Source: Smithella sp. ME-1 (GTDB lineage Bacteria > Desulfobacterota > Syntrophia > Syntrophales > Smithellaceae). Taken from it: a stretch of DNA of 17,715 nt. The notes below the pieces were generated by a model. The model saw nothing but the letters and a program-made list of their open reading frames with translations, was not told where the DNA came from and did not search any database. This document shows, one piece after another, positions 7,322 through 16,556 of the stretch. Positions within the stretch are counted from its first letter, which is position 1, and each line of letters opens with the position of its first letter. The stretch is taken from assembly GCA_000495415.1 (NCBI GenBank), contig AWGX01000595.1, forward strand, positions 1 to 17,715, in the 5' to 3' direction. Position numbers and translations under genes: made by a program.

Positions 7322-10300
7322 GTGGAAGTAAGAAACAAAGTATTTTCTAGATACTTAAATCGTCTGAAGGCGGGTCTTAAAGGCGGATACAAGCGAAAAA
7401 AAAGCACAGGCGATGAATTGCTGCGATCGGAATTATTCAGCGCCAAGCAAATGCAGCAGCATGGCAAAACCATAGCTGGTTCGCACAAGTTGAGTCCTGG
7501 TCGCACTTCGAATCAACTGCTAAGAAGGATGGCCAATAATGAAAATGTTTTGTATGACGTTCGACGCCTGTTGACGACGGCAGTTAGGGACAACCATCGT
7601 ATTACACCAGCCGAGGAATGGTTTCTGGATAATTTCTATCTGATTGAAGAACAAATTCGCACGGCGAGAAGACATTTGCCGAGAGTCTACAGCAGAGAAC
7701 TCCCTCATCTGGCAAATGGTCCATCAGCCGGTCTTCCGCGGGTATACGATATTGCACTGGAAATGATTTCACATGGCGACGGGCGGGTGGATTCAAAAGT
7801 TCTCAGTCTATTCGTATCCGCTTATCAATCGGTCACCGTGCTTAAGCTCGGTGAATTGTGGGCAATTCCCATCATGCTTCGTCTGGCTCTCATCGAAAAC
7901 ATTCGACGTATCGCAGTCCGTATATCTACAGACAGAAAACATCGCAACAAAGCCGATTTCTGGGCAAACCGGATGACAGCTATTGCCGAAAAGGATCCAA
8001 AAAGCCTGTTTTTGGAAATAGCGGACATGGCTCGATCAGAACCACCGATGGTGGGCGCGTTTGTTGCAGAAATCACAAGACGTCTGCAAGGACAAAGCCC
8101 GTCTCTGGCTCTGCCGCTTACCTGGATTGAGCAACGCCTCACCGAGTATGGCCAGACAATCAAGTCAATGGTGCACCTGGAATCCCAGCAACAAGCCGCA
8201 GATCAGGTCTCCATGAGCAATAGTATTGGTTCTCTCCGTTTCCTTGGCACAATGGACTGGCGGGAGTTTGTCGAAACGATGAGCGAGGTTGATCATATCC
8301 TGCGTGAAGATCCCCGTGATATTTACACTAAAATGGATTTTTCCACCCGCGACCGTTACCGCCACGTCGTCGAAAATATCTCCAAAAAAAGTCGGTTGTC
8401 CGAAAGTGAAATAGCGCACATGGCTATAAACCTTGCCCGCCAATGCAGTGCAAAAAATGACAGCTACGATTGCACCGCACATGTCGGTTATTATTTGATT
8501 GACAAGGGATTGCCTGAGCTTGAGCGATTGGCGAAAGTGCGTCTATCATTATTTGATTTCATCTCGCAGTTGGGACACCGGATTCCTTTGCTGACTTACA
8601 TTGGTTCTATTATCGGATTGACCTTCATCTTTACAGGAATTTTACTGATGAAGGCGCACAATTACGGATTACAGGACTGGCTATTAGCTTTAATCGGACT
8701 TCTCGCGCTTTTATGCACGAGTCATTTGGCTGTAGCCCTGGTAAACTGGCTGGTAACACTGTTGGTGGCGCCTCATACATTACCACGAATGGATTTTTCC
8801 CGAGGCATTCCACCTGAATGCCGCACTCTCGTTGCAGTTCCGACAATGCTTTTAAGTGAGCAAAACATCCCGAATCTAATTGAAGCTCTGGAAATCAGAT
8901 TTCTTGCCAATCGCGACGACAATCTGTTCTTCGCTCTTCTAACCGATTTCCGGGACTCTGAGCAAGAAACAATGCCTGATGATGAAAAGTTTCTGCGGCT
9001 TGCCCGGACAGGGATTGAAAAATTGAATGAAAAATACAGGGATTCAAAAGGCGATATGTTCTTTTTATTTCATCGCCCGCGCCGCTGGAATCCTAAAGAA
9101 CAAATCTGGATGGGTTATGAACGAAAACGTGGAAAACTGACAGATTTAAATGCTTTCCTGCGCGGCAGAATAAAGGGACATTTTGGTGATTTATTTTCTC
9201 TCATTGTTGGCGATACGACAAAATTAAGAAATATAAAATACGTTATTACTCTCGACACGGATACGAAGCTGCCGCGCGATGCCGCATGTCAATTCGTAGG
9301 AACTATGGCGCATCCTTTGAATCGAGCACGTTATGATAAAAAAAAGAAACTGGTCTGCAAAGGATATGGCATACTGCAACCGAGGGTTTCCGTAAGTCTG
9401 TCCAACACGAGAAGATCTCTTTATGCGTCAATATATTCCAGCAGTTCCGGCATAGATCCCTATACTAAAGCCGTTTCCGATATCTATCAGGATATCTTTA
9501 GTGAAGGTTCTTTCATCGGCAAGGGAATTTATGACATCGACGCTTTTGAATCCGCTCTCAATGGGCATCTTCCCGAAAATAAAATTCTTAGCCACGATCT
9601 TCTCGAAGGATGCTACGCCCGGTCAGGCTTGATAAGCGATTTGCAGTTATACGAAGAGTATCCATCCTGTTACAACGTGGACGTAAGCCGCAGGCATCGC
9701 TGGATTCGCGGAGACTGGCAGATATCGCGATGGGTCAGGTCATCTGTTCCCGCACTGGGCGGAGGCGCTCAGAAAAATCCGTTATCGATGCTGTCTCAAT
9801 GGAAGATATTCGACAACCTGCGCAGGAGCATGGTTCCCGCCGCATTAATCCTTCTTACAGTTTTAGGCTGGACAGTCTTGTCTATGGCCTGGCTTTGGAC
9901 ACTTTCAGTCCTTATAATCATTTTGTTTCCTTCTTTCATCACGTCTGCATTGAACCTGTTTCAAAAACCACGCAATGTAACGTGGACACAACACTTAGCT
10001 TCAGCCGTGCAAACAGCCGGCGACAATCTTCTGCAGTCCACATTCTCACTTATCTGTCTGCCCTATGAAGCTTATTTCAGTACAGATGCGATAATTCGAA
10101 CTATCTGGCGGATGTTTATTTCAAAGAAACGGCTTCTTGAATGGGATCCGTCGGACAATCCCCGGCGTAATCATCACAATGACCTTACCGGTTATTTCCG
10201 GATTATGTGGTTTGCCCCGATATTTGCAGCTATAATAGCAGTTGTTATTCTTTTTTCCCATCCGCTAACCTTAACGATAGCGGGACCTTTACTTTTTATC

Positions 10301-13300
10301 TGGTTTATCTCTCCTTTGATTGCCTACCTGTTTAGCCGACCGTTCGCTTACCATGAAGTAAAACTGACATCCGGCCAAATCATCTTTCTCAGAAAAATTT
10401 CCAGAAAAACATGGAGCTTTTTCGAAACCTTTGTGGGACCGGACGATAATTGGCTGCCGCCGGACAATTATCAGGAGCAACCTGCTGCTGTGGTCGCCCA
10501 TCGCACATCGCCAACGAACATGGGGCTATCTCTGCTGGCCAATCTCTCCGCCTTGGATTTAGGCTATATCACAATGCGGCGATTCATCGAACGTACAGCA
10601 AATACGCTCCACACAATGGGTTCCATGAGCAGGCAAAAAGGTCATTTCTATAACTGGTACGATACGCAATCACTGGAGCCACTGTTGCCCCTCTACATTT
10701 CTTCGGTGGACAGTGGAAATTTAGCCGGACATCTGCTGACATTACGGTCGGGGCTTCTCGCCCTTCCCGACCAGAAAATCATAGGATCGCAGCTGTTTCC
10801 CGGTCTCCGGGACACGCTGGAGGTGCTTGCCGACACAGCGGGAAAGACTGACTTAGTCCATCTCGATCAAACCAGAAAGACTCTGGCATTAGCAATCCAT
10901 TCCGAGCCAACCTCGCTCATGGCGGCAAAGCTGTACCTCGAACAACTGGCAACATCCGTCAATGTCCCCGATAGCGATCCCGATAGTCCATTGAGATGGT
11001 GGGCAAAGGCCTTTACCGATCAATGCTGGGAAGCCCTTGAGCAATTACGTTTTTTTACACCCTGGATATTTTACCCGGCATTGTCGGACATAATTAACAA
11101 ATTGCCGCAGTTCAATGAAATACCGACGATGCGGAAAGTAACCAACATGGAAGTGGAACTGCTCTCGGCCATTGAGAAGCAGATGAATCCTGATATAACT
11201 TCCGACGAGCACAGGCAACTTGGAGAACTTCGAAGGCTGGTTACAGAAGCCAGCCGGGCCGCCCGAACCATGATGAAGGATATCGAAGAGCTGGCCAAGC
11301 AATGTGGAGATTTCTCCCGAATAGAATACGACTTCCTGTTCGATAAAGCGTGTAATCTGTTGTCGATCGGATACAACGTCGGCAACTGGCGGCGGGATAC
11401 AAGTTTCTACGATTTACTGGCAGCGGAAGCCCGATTTAGCACTTTCGTAGGAATCGCACAGGGTAAAATACCCCAGGAGAGTTGGTTTGCTCTGGGACGT
11501 CTCCTTACCAACACCGGCAGAAAGCCGGTGTTGGTGTCATGGAGCGGTTCCATGTTCGAATACCTCATGCCGCTTCTGGTTATGCCTACCTATGAAAACT
11601 CTCTTCTCGATCAAACCTATAAGGCAGCTGTGGCCAGACATATCGAGTATGGAAAAAAGCATGCCGTGCCCTGGGGTATTTCGGAATCGGGATACAATGC
11701 CATTGATAGCCATCTTAACTATCAGTATCGTGCCTTCGGTGTACCCGGTCTGGGTCTAAAGCGCGGATTATCTGAAGATATGGTCGTTGCTCCCTATGCC
11801 TCAGCGCTGGCATTGATGGTGGCGCCTGAAGAGGCTTGCCAGAATCTGGAAAGACTTGCCGTAGCAGGTTTTGAAGGGAGATTCGGTTTCTATGAAGCAA
11901 TTGACTACACACCGTCGCGTCTGCCGCGAGGGCAATCGAACGCTGTGGTTCGTTCCTTCATGGCTCATCACCAGGGTATGACTTTGCTCGCGTTGGTTTA
12001 TTTACTCCTGGACCAGCCGATGCAGAAGCGATTTGAGTCGGAACCGTTATTTCAGGCAACCATACTACTGCTCCAGGAAAGAGTTCCCAAAGCCATCGCT
12101 TTTTACGCATCGCCCACTGAACTTGCCGATTCACACAGGGAAACCGTTATTACGGAAGCGCCTGTGCGTGTTTTTAATACCCCCGATACACCGGTCCCGG
12201 AAGTACAGTTGCTTTCGAACAGCAGATATCACCTAATGATAACAAATGCCGGCGGCGGGTACAGCCGTTGGAAGGATATCGCTGTTACTCGTTTTAGAGA
12301 AGACACCACCTGTGACAATTTTGGGACTTTCTGTTATCTGCGCGATGTAACTACCGGTGATGTCTGGTCAACAACCTATCAGCCAACACTTAAACACCCC
12401 CTACATTACGAAGCCATTTTTTCGGACGGCCGTGTGGAATTTCGCCGCAAGGATTATGATTTTGATGTTCATACAAAAATAGTTGTTTCGCCGGAAGATG
12501 ATATAGAATTGCGCCGTACCACTATCGAAAATCGCTCGCAGTCGCAAAGAACCATCGATGTAACCAGCTATGCGGAAGTGGTTTTGGCGCCTCCTGCCGC
12601 AGATAAGATTCATCCGGCATTCAGCAATCTTTTTGTTCAAGCAGAAATCATCGAACAGCGCAGGGCGATTCTTTGCGCTCGTCGACCACGTTCTCAGAAC
12701 GAGAAAAATCCCTGTATGTTTCACCTGATGGCCGTACATGGGGCAGAGATTGACCAGATTTCCTACGAGACTGACCGGATGCAATTTATCGGCCGCGGAA
12801 ACACCGTCAGCAATCCACAGGCAATGGGTCATCCTACCGATCTGTTTGGAACACTCTCGGGAAGTCAGGGTTCGGTACTTGATCCGATTGTCGCCATACG
12901 TTCCCGAATAACACTTGATCCGGAGCAATCTGTTACAATTGATATGGTTTTCGGAATTAGCGAAACCAGGGAGGCCACATTAAATCTGATCGAGAAGTAT
13001 CAGGATCGTCGTATCGCAGACCGTGTGTTGGATCTGGCATGGACGCAGAGTCAGGTACTTCTCCAACAAATCAATGCCACGGAGGCCAATGCACAGCTTT
13101 ACTGCCATATTGCCAGTTCAGTCATTTACAACAATGCTTCTCTGCGCGCTGATCCAAATATCATCAAAGAAAATCAACGTGGACAATCGGGGTTATGGGG
13201 CTACGCCATATCCGGTGATTTACCGATTGTTTTGTTGAGGATTGCCGATCAGACCAATATCGATATAGTGCGACAACTAATAAAAGCGCATGCATACTGG

Positions 13301-16036
13301 CGATTGAAAGGATTGGCCGTCGACCTCGTGATATGGAATGAAGATCATGCCGGTTACAGACAACTTCTGCACGACCAAATCATGGGGCTTATTGCATCAG
13401 GCACTGTTGCCAGTTCAAATGATCAACTCGGCGGAATTTTCGTCAGATCCACCGACCAGATATCAGAAGAAGACCGCGTCCTGATTCAAACTGTCGCTAA
13501 CGTTATAATTACAGATAAAAAAGGAACGCTGGCCGCCCAGGTCAACCGGCGCGATAGTTTGAAAACAGCGGTGCCGCGCTTGATACCGACCCGTACCCAT
13601 CGCGCCATACCCGCTCCGGCCGCCCAGTTGCCCGATCACGAGCTGATGTTTTTTAATGGCCTGGGCGGATTCACCTCTGATGGAAGAGAATACGTGATTT
13701 CGACTGTCCAGGATCATGTAACGCCAGTGCCATGGGTAAACGTGCTGTCCAACCCTCTGTTCGGCACCGTAATTTCAGAAAGTGGCATGTCTTACACCTG
13801 GGCTGAAAACGCCCATGAGTTCCGTCTCACACCCTGGTATAACGATCCGGTAAGTGATAGAAGTGGAGAAGTATTTTTCCTCCGCGATGAGGAGCGTGGC
13901 CACTTTTGGTCCCCTATGCCGCTGCCCAGACGCGGGGAAACACCTTACATAACAAGGCACGGTTTTGGTTACAGCGTATTTGAACATACGGAGCGCGGCA
14001 TCCATTCCGAGGTATTGGTTTACGTGGCTTTGGATGCAGCGGTTAAGTTCACTGTGCTGAAGATAAAAAATGAGACTGGGCGATCGCGTCGCCTCTCTGC
14101 TACGGGATATGTGGAATGGGTTCTGGGTGATCTCCGAACAAAAACAGCCATGCATGTAATTACCGATGTTGATCTCGAAAGCCGCGCTATTTTCGCGTGC
14201 AATCCCTACAACACGGAATTTCCCAATCGGATTGCTTTCTTTAACACTGACGCGCTGACGCGAACAATAACCTGCAACAGAACAGAATTCCTGGGACGAA
14301 ACGGGACACTTCACGATCCAGCGGTTATGAAACGTCAGCATCTCTCAGGTAAAGTTGGCGCCGGATTGGATCCCTGTGCCGCGATTCAGGTCCCATTTGA
14401 TCTGGCCGATGGGGAAGAAAAAGAGATTGTCTTTATTCTCGGACTGGGACGCAACGTTGATTCCGCTCGAAAACTTGCGCATAGTTTTAGAGACGCATCT
14501 ACGGCACACGACGCCCTCGATGCCGTGCGACAATACTGGAAGCAAACGCTCGGCGCCGTGCAGATAAAAACACCAGATGCATCTTTAAACGTGCTGGCAA
14601 ACGGCTGGCTTTTATACCAGACGCTTGTCTGTCGGCTTTGGGCGCGAACCGGAAACTACCAGTCGGGAGGCGCTTTCGGCTTCCGCGATCAGCTACAGGA
14701 TGTAATGGCGCTTATCCACACCGATTCAAATCTAACACGCGAGCATCTGCTTCTTTGCGCATCCCGCCAATTCAAGGAAGGAGATGTCCAGCATTGGTGG
14801 CACCCCCCTCTCGGACGGGGTGTGCGCACGCAATGCTCCGACGATTACCTCTGGTTACCCTTTGCAACCTGTTTTTACGTATCCAATACCGGCGATACAG
14901 AGATCCTGAACGAATCCGTTCCTTTTATTAAAGGCCGTCCGGTAAATAAGGAGGAAGATTCATATTACGATCTGCACAGCCGATCTCAGGAAACGGCCAG
15001 TTTATATGAGCACTGCGTAAGGGCCATTAGAAGGGGACTTCGATTTGGCGAGCACGGATTGCCGCTAATGGGCTCCGGAGACTGGAATGACAGCATGAAT
15101 ATGGTGGGAATAAAGGGCAAGGGCGAAAGCGTCTGGCTTGGTTTTTTCCTTTATAAAATCCTTACGCAATTTGCAGAAATTGCCCGTCGGCGCGGCGACA
15201 TATCTTTTGGCGAACATTGTGAAAAAGAAGCATCTCAACTGCGTCTGAATATTGAACAGCATGGATGGGATGGTTTGTGGTACCGGCGCGCCTATTTCGA
15301 TGACGGCTCGCCTCTTGGTTCTTCTAAAAATTCCGAATGCCGGATTGATTCAATCGCCCAAAGCTGGGCTGTTCTGTCAGGAGCCGCAGATGCCGAACGT
15401 TCACGTCTGGCTATGGAAGCGCTGAATAAGCACCTGATTCACAAAAACATTGGAATAGTCCAGCTTCTGGAGCCACCTTTTGATAAGTCCAACTTGAATC
15501 CCGGCTATATAAAGGGATATGTTCCCGGCGTAAGAGAGAATGGCGGACAATACACCCACGGGGCCATTTGGGCAGCTATGGCCTTTGCGGCTTTGGGAGA
15601 AAATAATCGCGCTTGGGAAATTCTCAACATGATAAATCCTGTAAACCATTCCAATTCTCACGAGGCAATGGAAACATATAAAGTTGAACCATACGTTGTA
15701 GCTGCAGATATTTACGCGCTTGAGCCACATATCGGAAGAGGTGGATGGACCTGGTATACAGGCTCGGCTGGATGGATGTACCGACTCATTGTTGAATCTC
15801 TTCTGGGACTGAAGCGGGAGGGGAAAAAATTGAACTTTGCACCTTCTCTCCCCTCAAATTGGGACGAATTCAGTATTGATTACCGGTATGGAAAAACAAA
15901 CTATCACATAGTTATCTCACGTACGCAGAGAGAGGACGGCGAAATGAAGGTATTCGTTGATGGCGTGGAACAAAGTGAAAAGATCGTTCTTCTGGTTGAC
16001 GACGGCATAGAACATGAGGTCGACGTAAGAATTTGA
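7322..16036 (+). CDS. ndvB: Cyclic beta-1,2-glucan synthase (NdvB/ChvB/Cgs type; GT84-GH189-GH94)
   Basis: This inner-membrane enzyme polymerises glucose from UDP-glucose into beta-1,2-glucan and cyclises it. The 2904-residue length is normal for the family. Residues 1-410 form a cytosolic region with the family signature NFYLIEEQIRTARRHLP. A membrane cluster (421-443, 453-482) precedes the GT84 domain: DTD at 645-647, HDLLEG with Asp759, and RRHRW 790-794 with Trp799. A second membrane cluster spans about 837-880 and 958-1008. The middle domain (about 1060-1560) has HFYNWYD at 1108-1114, WGISESGYN with Glu1455, Glu1525 and MAHHQG near 1549; this matches the cyclisation domain now classed as GH189. 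Two GH94-type beta-sandwiches begin near 1633 and 2105. The GH94 catalytic barrel has RDQLQD (2455-2460), CSDDYLWLP and GDWNDSMN (Asp2587, Asp2590). GTG start, with GAGGAG 9 bases upstream. No exporter gene (NdvA/ChvA) lies in the window. Confidence 0.93.
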   Translation: MEVRNKVFSRYLNRLKAGLKGGYKRKKSTGDELLRSELFSAKQMQQHGKTIAGSHKLSPGRTSNQLLRRMANNENVLYDVRRLLTTAVRDNHRITPAEEWFLDNFYLIEEQIRTARRHLPRVYSRELPHLANGPSAGLPRVYDIALEMISHGDGRVDSKVLSLFVSAYQSVTVLKLGELWAIPIMLRLALIENIRRIAVRISTDRKHRNKADFWANRMTAIAEKDPKSLFLEIADMARSEPPMVGAFVAEITRRLQGQSPSLALPLTWIEQRLTEYGQTIKSMVHLESQQQAADQVSMSNSIGSLRFLGTMDWREFVETMSEVDHILREDPRDIYTKMDFSTRDRYRHVVENISKKSRLSESEIAHMAINLARQCSAKNDSYDCTAHVGYYLIDKGLPELERLAKVRLSLFDFISQLGHRIPLLTYIGSIIGLTFIFTGILLMKAHNYGLQDWLLALIGLLALLCTSHLAVALVNWLVTLLVAPHTLPRMDFSRGIPPECRTLVAVPTMLLSEQNIPNLIEALEIRFLANRDDNLFFALLTDFRDSEQETMPDDEKFLRLARTGIEKLNEKYRDSKGDMFFLFHRPRRWNPKEQIWMGYERKRGKLTDLNAFLRGRIKGHFGDLFSLIVGDTTKLRNIKYVITLDTDTKLPRDAACQFVGTMAHPLNRARYDKKKKLVCKGYGILQPRVSVSLSNTRRSLYASIYSSSSGIDPYTKAVSDIYQDIFSEGSFIGKGIYDIDAFESALNGHLPENKILSHDLLEGCYARSGLISDLQLYEEYPSCYNVDVSRRHRWIRGDWQISRWVRSSVPALGGGAQKNPLSMLSQWKIFDNLRRSMVPAALILLTVLGWTVLSMAWLWTLSVLIIILFPSFITSALNLFQKPRNVTWTQHLASAVQTAGDNLLQSTFSLICLPYEAYFSTDAIIRTIWRMFISKKRLLEWDPSDNPRRNHHNDLTGYFRIMWFAPIFAAIIAVVILFSHPLTLTIAGPLLFIWFISPLIAYLFSRPFAYHEVKLTSGQIIFLRKISRKTWSFFETFVGPDDNWLPPDNYQEQPAAVVAHRTSPTNMGLSLLANLSALDLGYITMRRFIERTANTLHTMGSMSRQKGHFYNWYDTQSLEPLLPLYISSVDSGNLAGHLLTLRSGLLALPDQKIIGSQLFPGLRDTLEVLADTAGKTDLVHLDQTRKTLALAIHSEPTSLMAAKLYLEQLATSVNVPDSDPDSPLRWWAKAFTDQCWEALEQLRFFTPWIFYPALSDIINKLPQFNEIPTMRKVTNMEVELLSAIEKQMNPDITSDEHRQLGELRRLVTEASRAARTMMKDIEELAKQCGDFSRIEYDFLFDKACNLLSIGYNVGNWRRDTSFYDLLAAEARFSTFVGIAQGKIPQESWFALGRLLTNTGRKPVLVSWSGSMFEYLMPLLVMPTYENSLLDQTYKAAVARHIEYGKKHAVPWGISESGYNAIDSHLNYQYRAFGVPGLGLKRGLSEDMVVAPYASALALMVAPEEACQNLERLAVAGFEGRFGFYEAIDYTPSRLPRGQSNAVVRSFMAHHQGMTLLALVYLLLDQPMQKRFESEPLFQATILLLQERVPKAIAFYASPTELADSHRETVITEAPVRVFNTPDTPVPEVQLLSNSRYHLMITNAGGGYSRWKDIAVTRFREDTTCDNFGTFCYLRDVTTGDVWSTTYQPTLKHPLHYEAIFSDGRVEFRRKDYDFDVHTKIVVSPEDDIELRRTTIENRSQSQRTIDVTSYAEVVLAPPAADKIHPAFSNLFVQAEIIEQRRAILCARRPRSQNEKNPCMFHLMAVHGAEIDQISYETDRMQFIGRGNTVSNPQAMGHPTDLFGTLSGSQGSVLDPIVAIRSRITLDPEQSVTIDMVFGISETREATLNLIEKYQDRRIADRVLDLAWTQSQVLLQQINATEANAQLYCHIASSVIYNNASLRADPNIIKENQRGQSGLWGYAISGDLPIVLLRIADQTNIDIVRQLIKAHAYWRLKGLAVDLVIWNEDHAGYRQLLHDQIMGLIASGTVASSNDQLGGIFVRSTDQISEEDRVLIQTVANVIITDKKGTLAAQVNRRDSLKTAVPRLIPTRTHRAIPAPAAQLPDHELMFFNGLGGFTSDGREYVISTVQDHVTPVPWVNVLSNPLFGTVISESGMSYTWAENAHEFRLTPWYNDPVSDRSGEVFFLRDEERGHFWSPMPLPRRGETPYITRHGFGYSVFEHTERGIHSEVLVYVALDAAVKFTVLKIKNETGRSRRLSATGYVEWVLGDLRTKTAMHVITDVDLESRAIFACNPYNTEFPNRIAFFNTDALTRTITCNRTEFLGRNGTLHDPAVMKRQHLSGKVGAGLDPCAAIQVPFDLADGEEKEIVFILGLGRNVDSARKLAHSFRDASTAHDALDAVRQYWKQTLGAVQIKTPDASLNVLANGWLLYQTLVCRLWARTGNYQSGGAFGFRDQLQDVMALIHTDSNLTREHLLLCASRQFKEGDVQHWWHPPLGRGVRTQCSDDYLWLPFATCFYVSNTGDTEILNESVPFIKGRPVNKEEDSYYDLHSRSQETASLYEHCVRAIRRGLRFGEHGLPLMGSGDWNDSMNMVGIKGKGESVWLGFFLYKILTQFAEIARRRGDISFGEHCEKEASQLRLNIEQHGWDGLWYRRAYFDDGSPLGSSKNSECRIDSIAQSWAVLSGAADAERSRLAMEALNKHLIHKNIGIVQLLEPPFDKSNLNPGYIKGYVPGVRENGGQYTHGAIWAAMAFAALGENNRAWEILNMINPVNHSNSHEAMETYKVEPYVVAADIYALEPHIGRGGWTWYTGSAGWMYRLIVESLLGLKREGKKLNFAPSLPSNWDEFSIDYRYGKTNYHIVISRTQREDGEMKVFVDGVEQSEKIVLLVDDGIEHEVDVRI
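11507..11535 (+). repeat. Perfect 12-bp inverted repeat inside the glucan synthase gene
   Basis: ACCAACACCGGC (11507-11518) and GCCGGTGTTGGT (11524-11535) are exact reverse complements separated by the 5-base loop AGAAA. The RNA hairpin would be very stable. It encodes the conserved stretch TNTGRKPVLV in the GH189-like domain, and no T tract follows, so it is not a terminator. The protein reading frame is uninterrupted. Confidence 0.8.
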
Positions 16037-16181
16037 TATTGATTTGCTTGTCATTACAACTTTGCAAGCGGCAAATACCGGTAATGTAATGTTGCTTATT
16101 CATTATGCGCTCCCCTGCGGGATGCGCTTCCGGTCTTCGACTAACCACGTATATTTCAGATAAATGTTATTTTATTAATTA
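16037..16181. other. Convergent intergenic region with GC-rich hairpin
   Basis: Between the ends of the glucan synthase gene and the SpoIIAA-like gene lies a hairpin at 16107-16127: GCGCTCCC, loop CTGC, then GGGA, a bulged T and GCGC. ATGCGC also occurs as a direct repeat at 16105 and 16122. The stem could halt transcription from both sides, but there is no T tract on either strand. A weaker TTTGC/GCAAA pair lies right after the synthase stop codon. Confidence 0.4.
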
Positions 16182-16556
16182 TTATTCATATTCTAATTCA
16201 GGGAAATTCAACCATTTTTTTGCTTCCGAAACATCACTAAATGCCTTTATCAGCCTTCCCCGATTAAGAGCTACTGTCCTGCTGAATTTTATCGTTTCAT
16301 CTATATTTATCTTTTCTGAATATACTGTTGCCATTTTTATTTCAAAGGACCCCGAAGCAGCTATTTTAAAGAACTCCATAGTTGATATTTTCCCTTTTAA
16401 ACGACGGACGTCTAAAAGTACATGCCTGGCATTGATACTTTTTAACAAGTTAAATACTTTCTTGCGCATCAACAAGAAAGTCGCTTTATTCCATTCACCA
16501 TCAACTGAAGCAATAACAACTTTACTATTTAATCTGGCTTTGATTAAAAAATCCAT
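16182..16556 (-). CDS. SpoIIAA/STAS-like small protein
   Basis: The 124-residue protein from the ATG at 16556 has an alternating strand-helix pattern: VVIASVDGEWNK (13-24), a helix with LLMRKKVFNLLKS, the central strand HVLLDVRRLKG (45-55), KMATVYSE (74-81), and a C-terminal helix in which FSDVSEAKKWL (106-116) resembles the end of SpoIIAA-like/STAS-like domains. That family has poorly known roles; some members bind lipid-like ligands and others are anti-anti-sigma-like switches. No conserved phosphorylatable Ser in the DSxG form is seen (the motif here is LDVRRL), so a classical anti-anti-sigma role is doubtful. The frame extends 24 codons upstream, but AGAGG 6 bases before this ATG and the domain boundaries favour the short form. 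It converges with the glucan synthase gene. Confidence 0.65.
   Translation of the reverse strand: MDFLIKARLNSKVVIASVDGEWNKATFLLMRKKVFNLLKSINARHVLLDVRRLKGKISTMEFFKIAASGSFEIKMATVYSEKINIDETIKFSRTVALNRGRLIKAFSDVSEAKKWLNFPELEYE

Noticed and set aside
9610..10068. 152-codon plus-strand open frame within the glucan synthase gene
   Set aside because: It lies wholly in another frame of a clearly real gene, with no recognisable protein features or ribosome site.
12401..12928. 175-codon minus-strand open frame antisense to the glucan synthase gene
   Set aside because: Shadow of the real reading frame; composition is unlike a protein domain and no promoter was seen.
13775..14341. 188-codon minus-strand open frame antisense to the glucan synthase gene
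   Set aside because: Same reason: a long antisense shadow, with no family signature.
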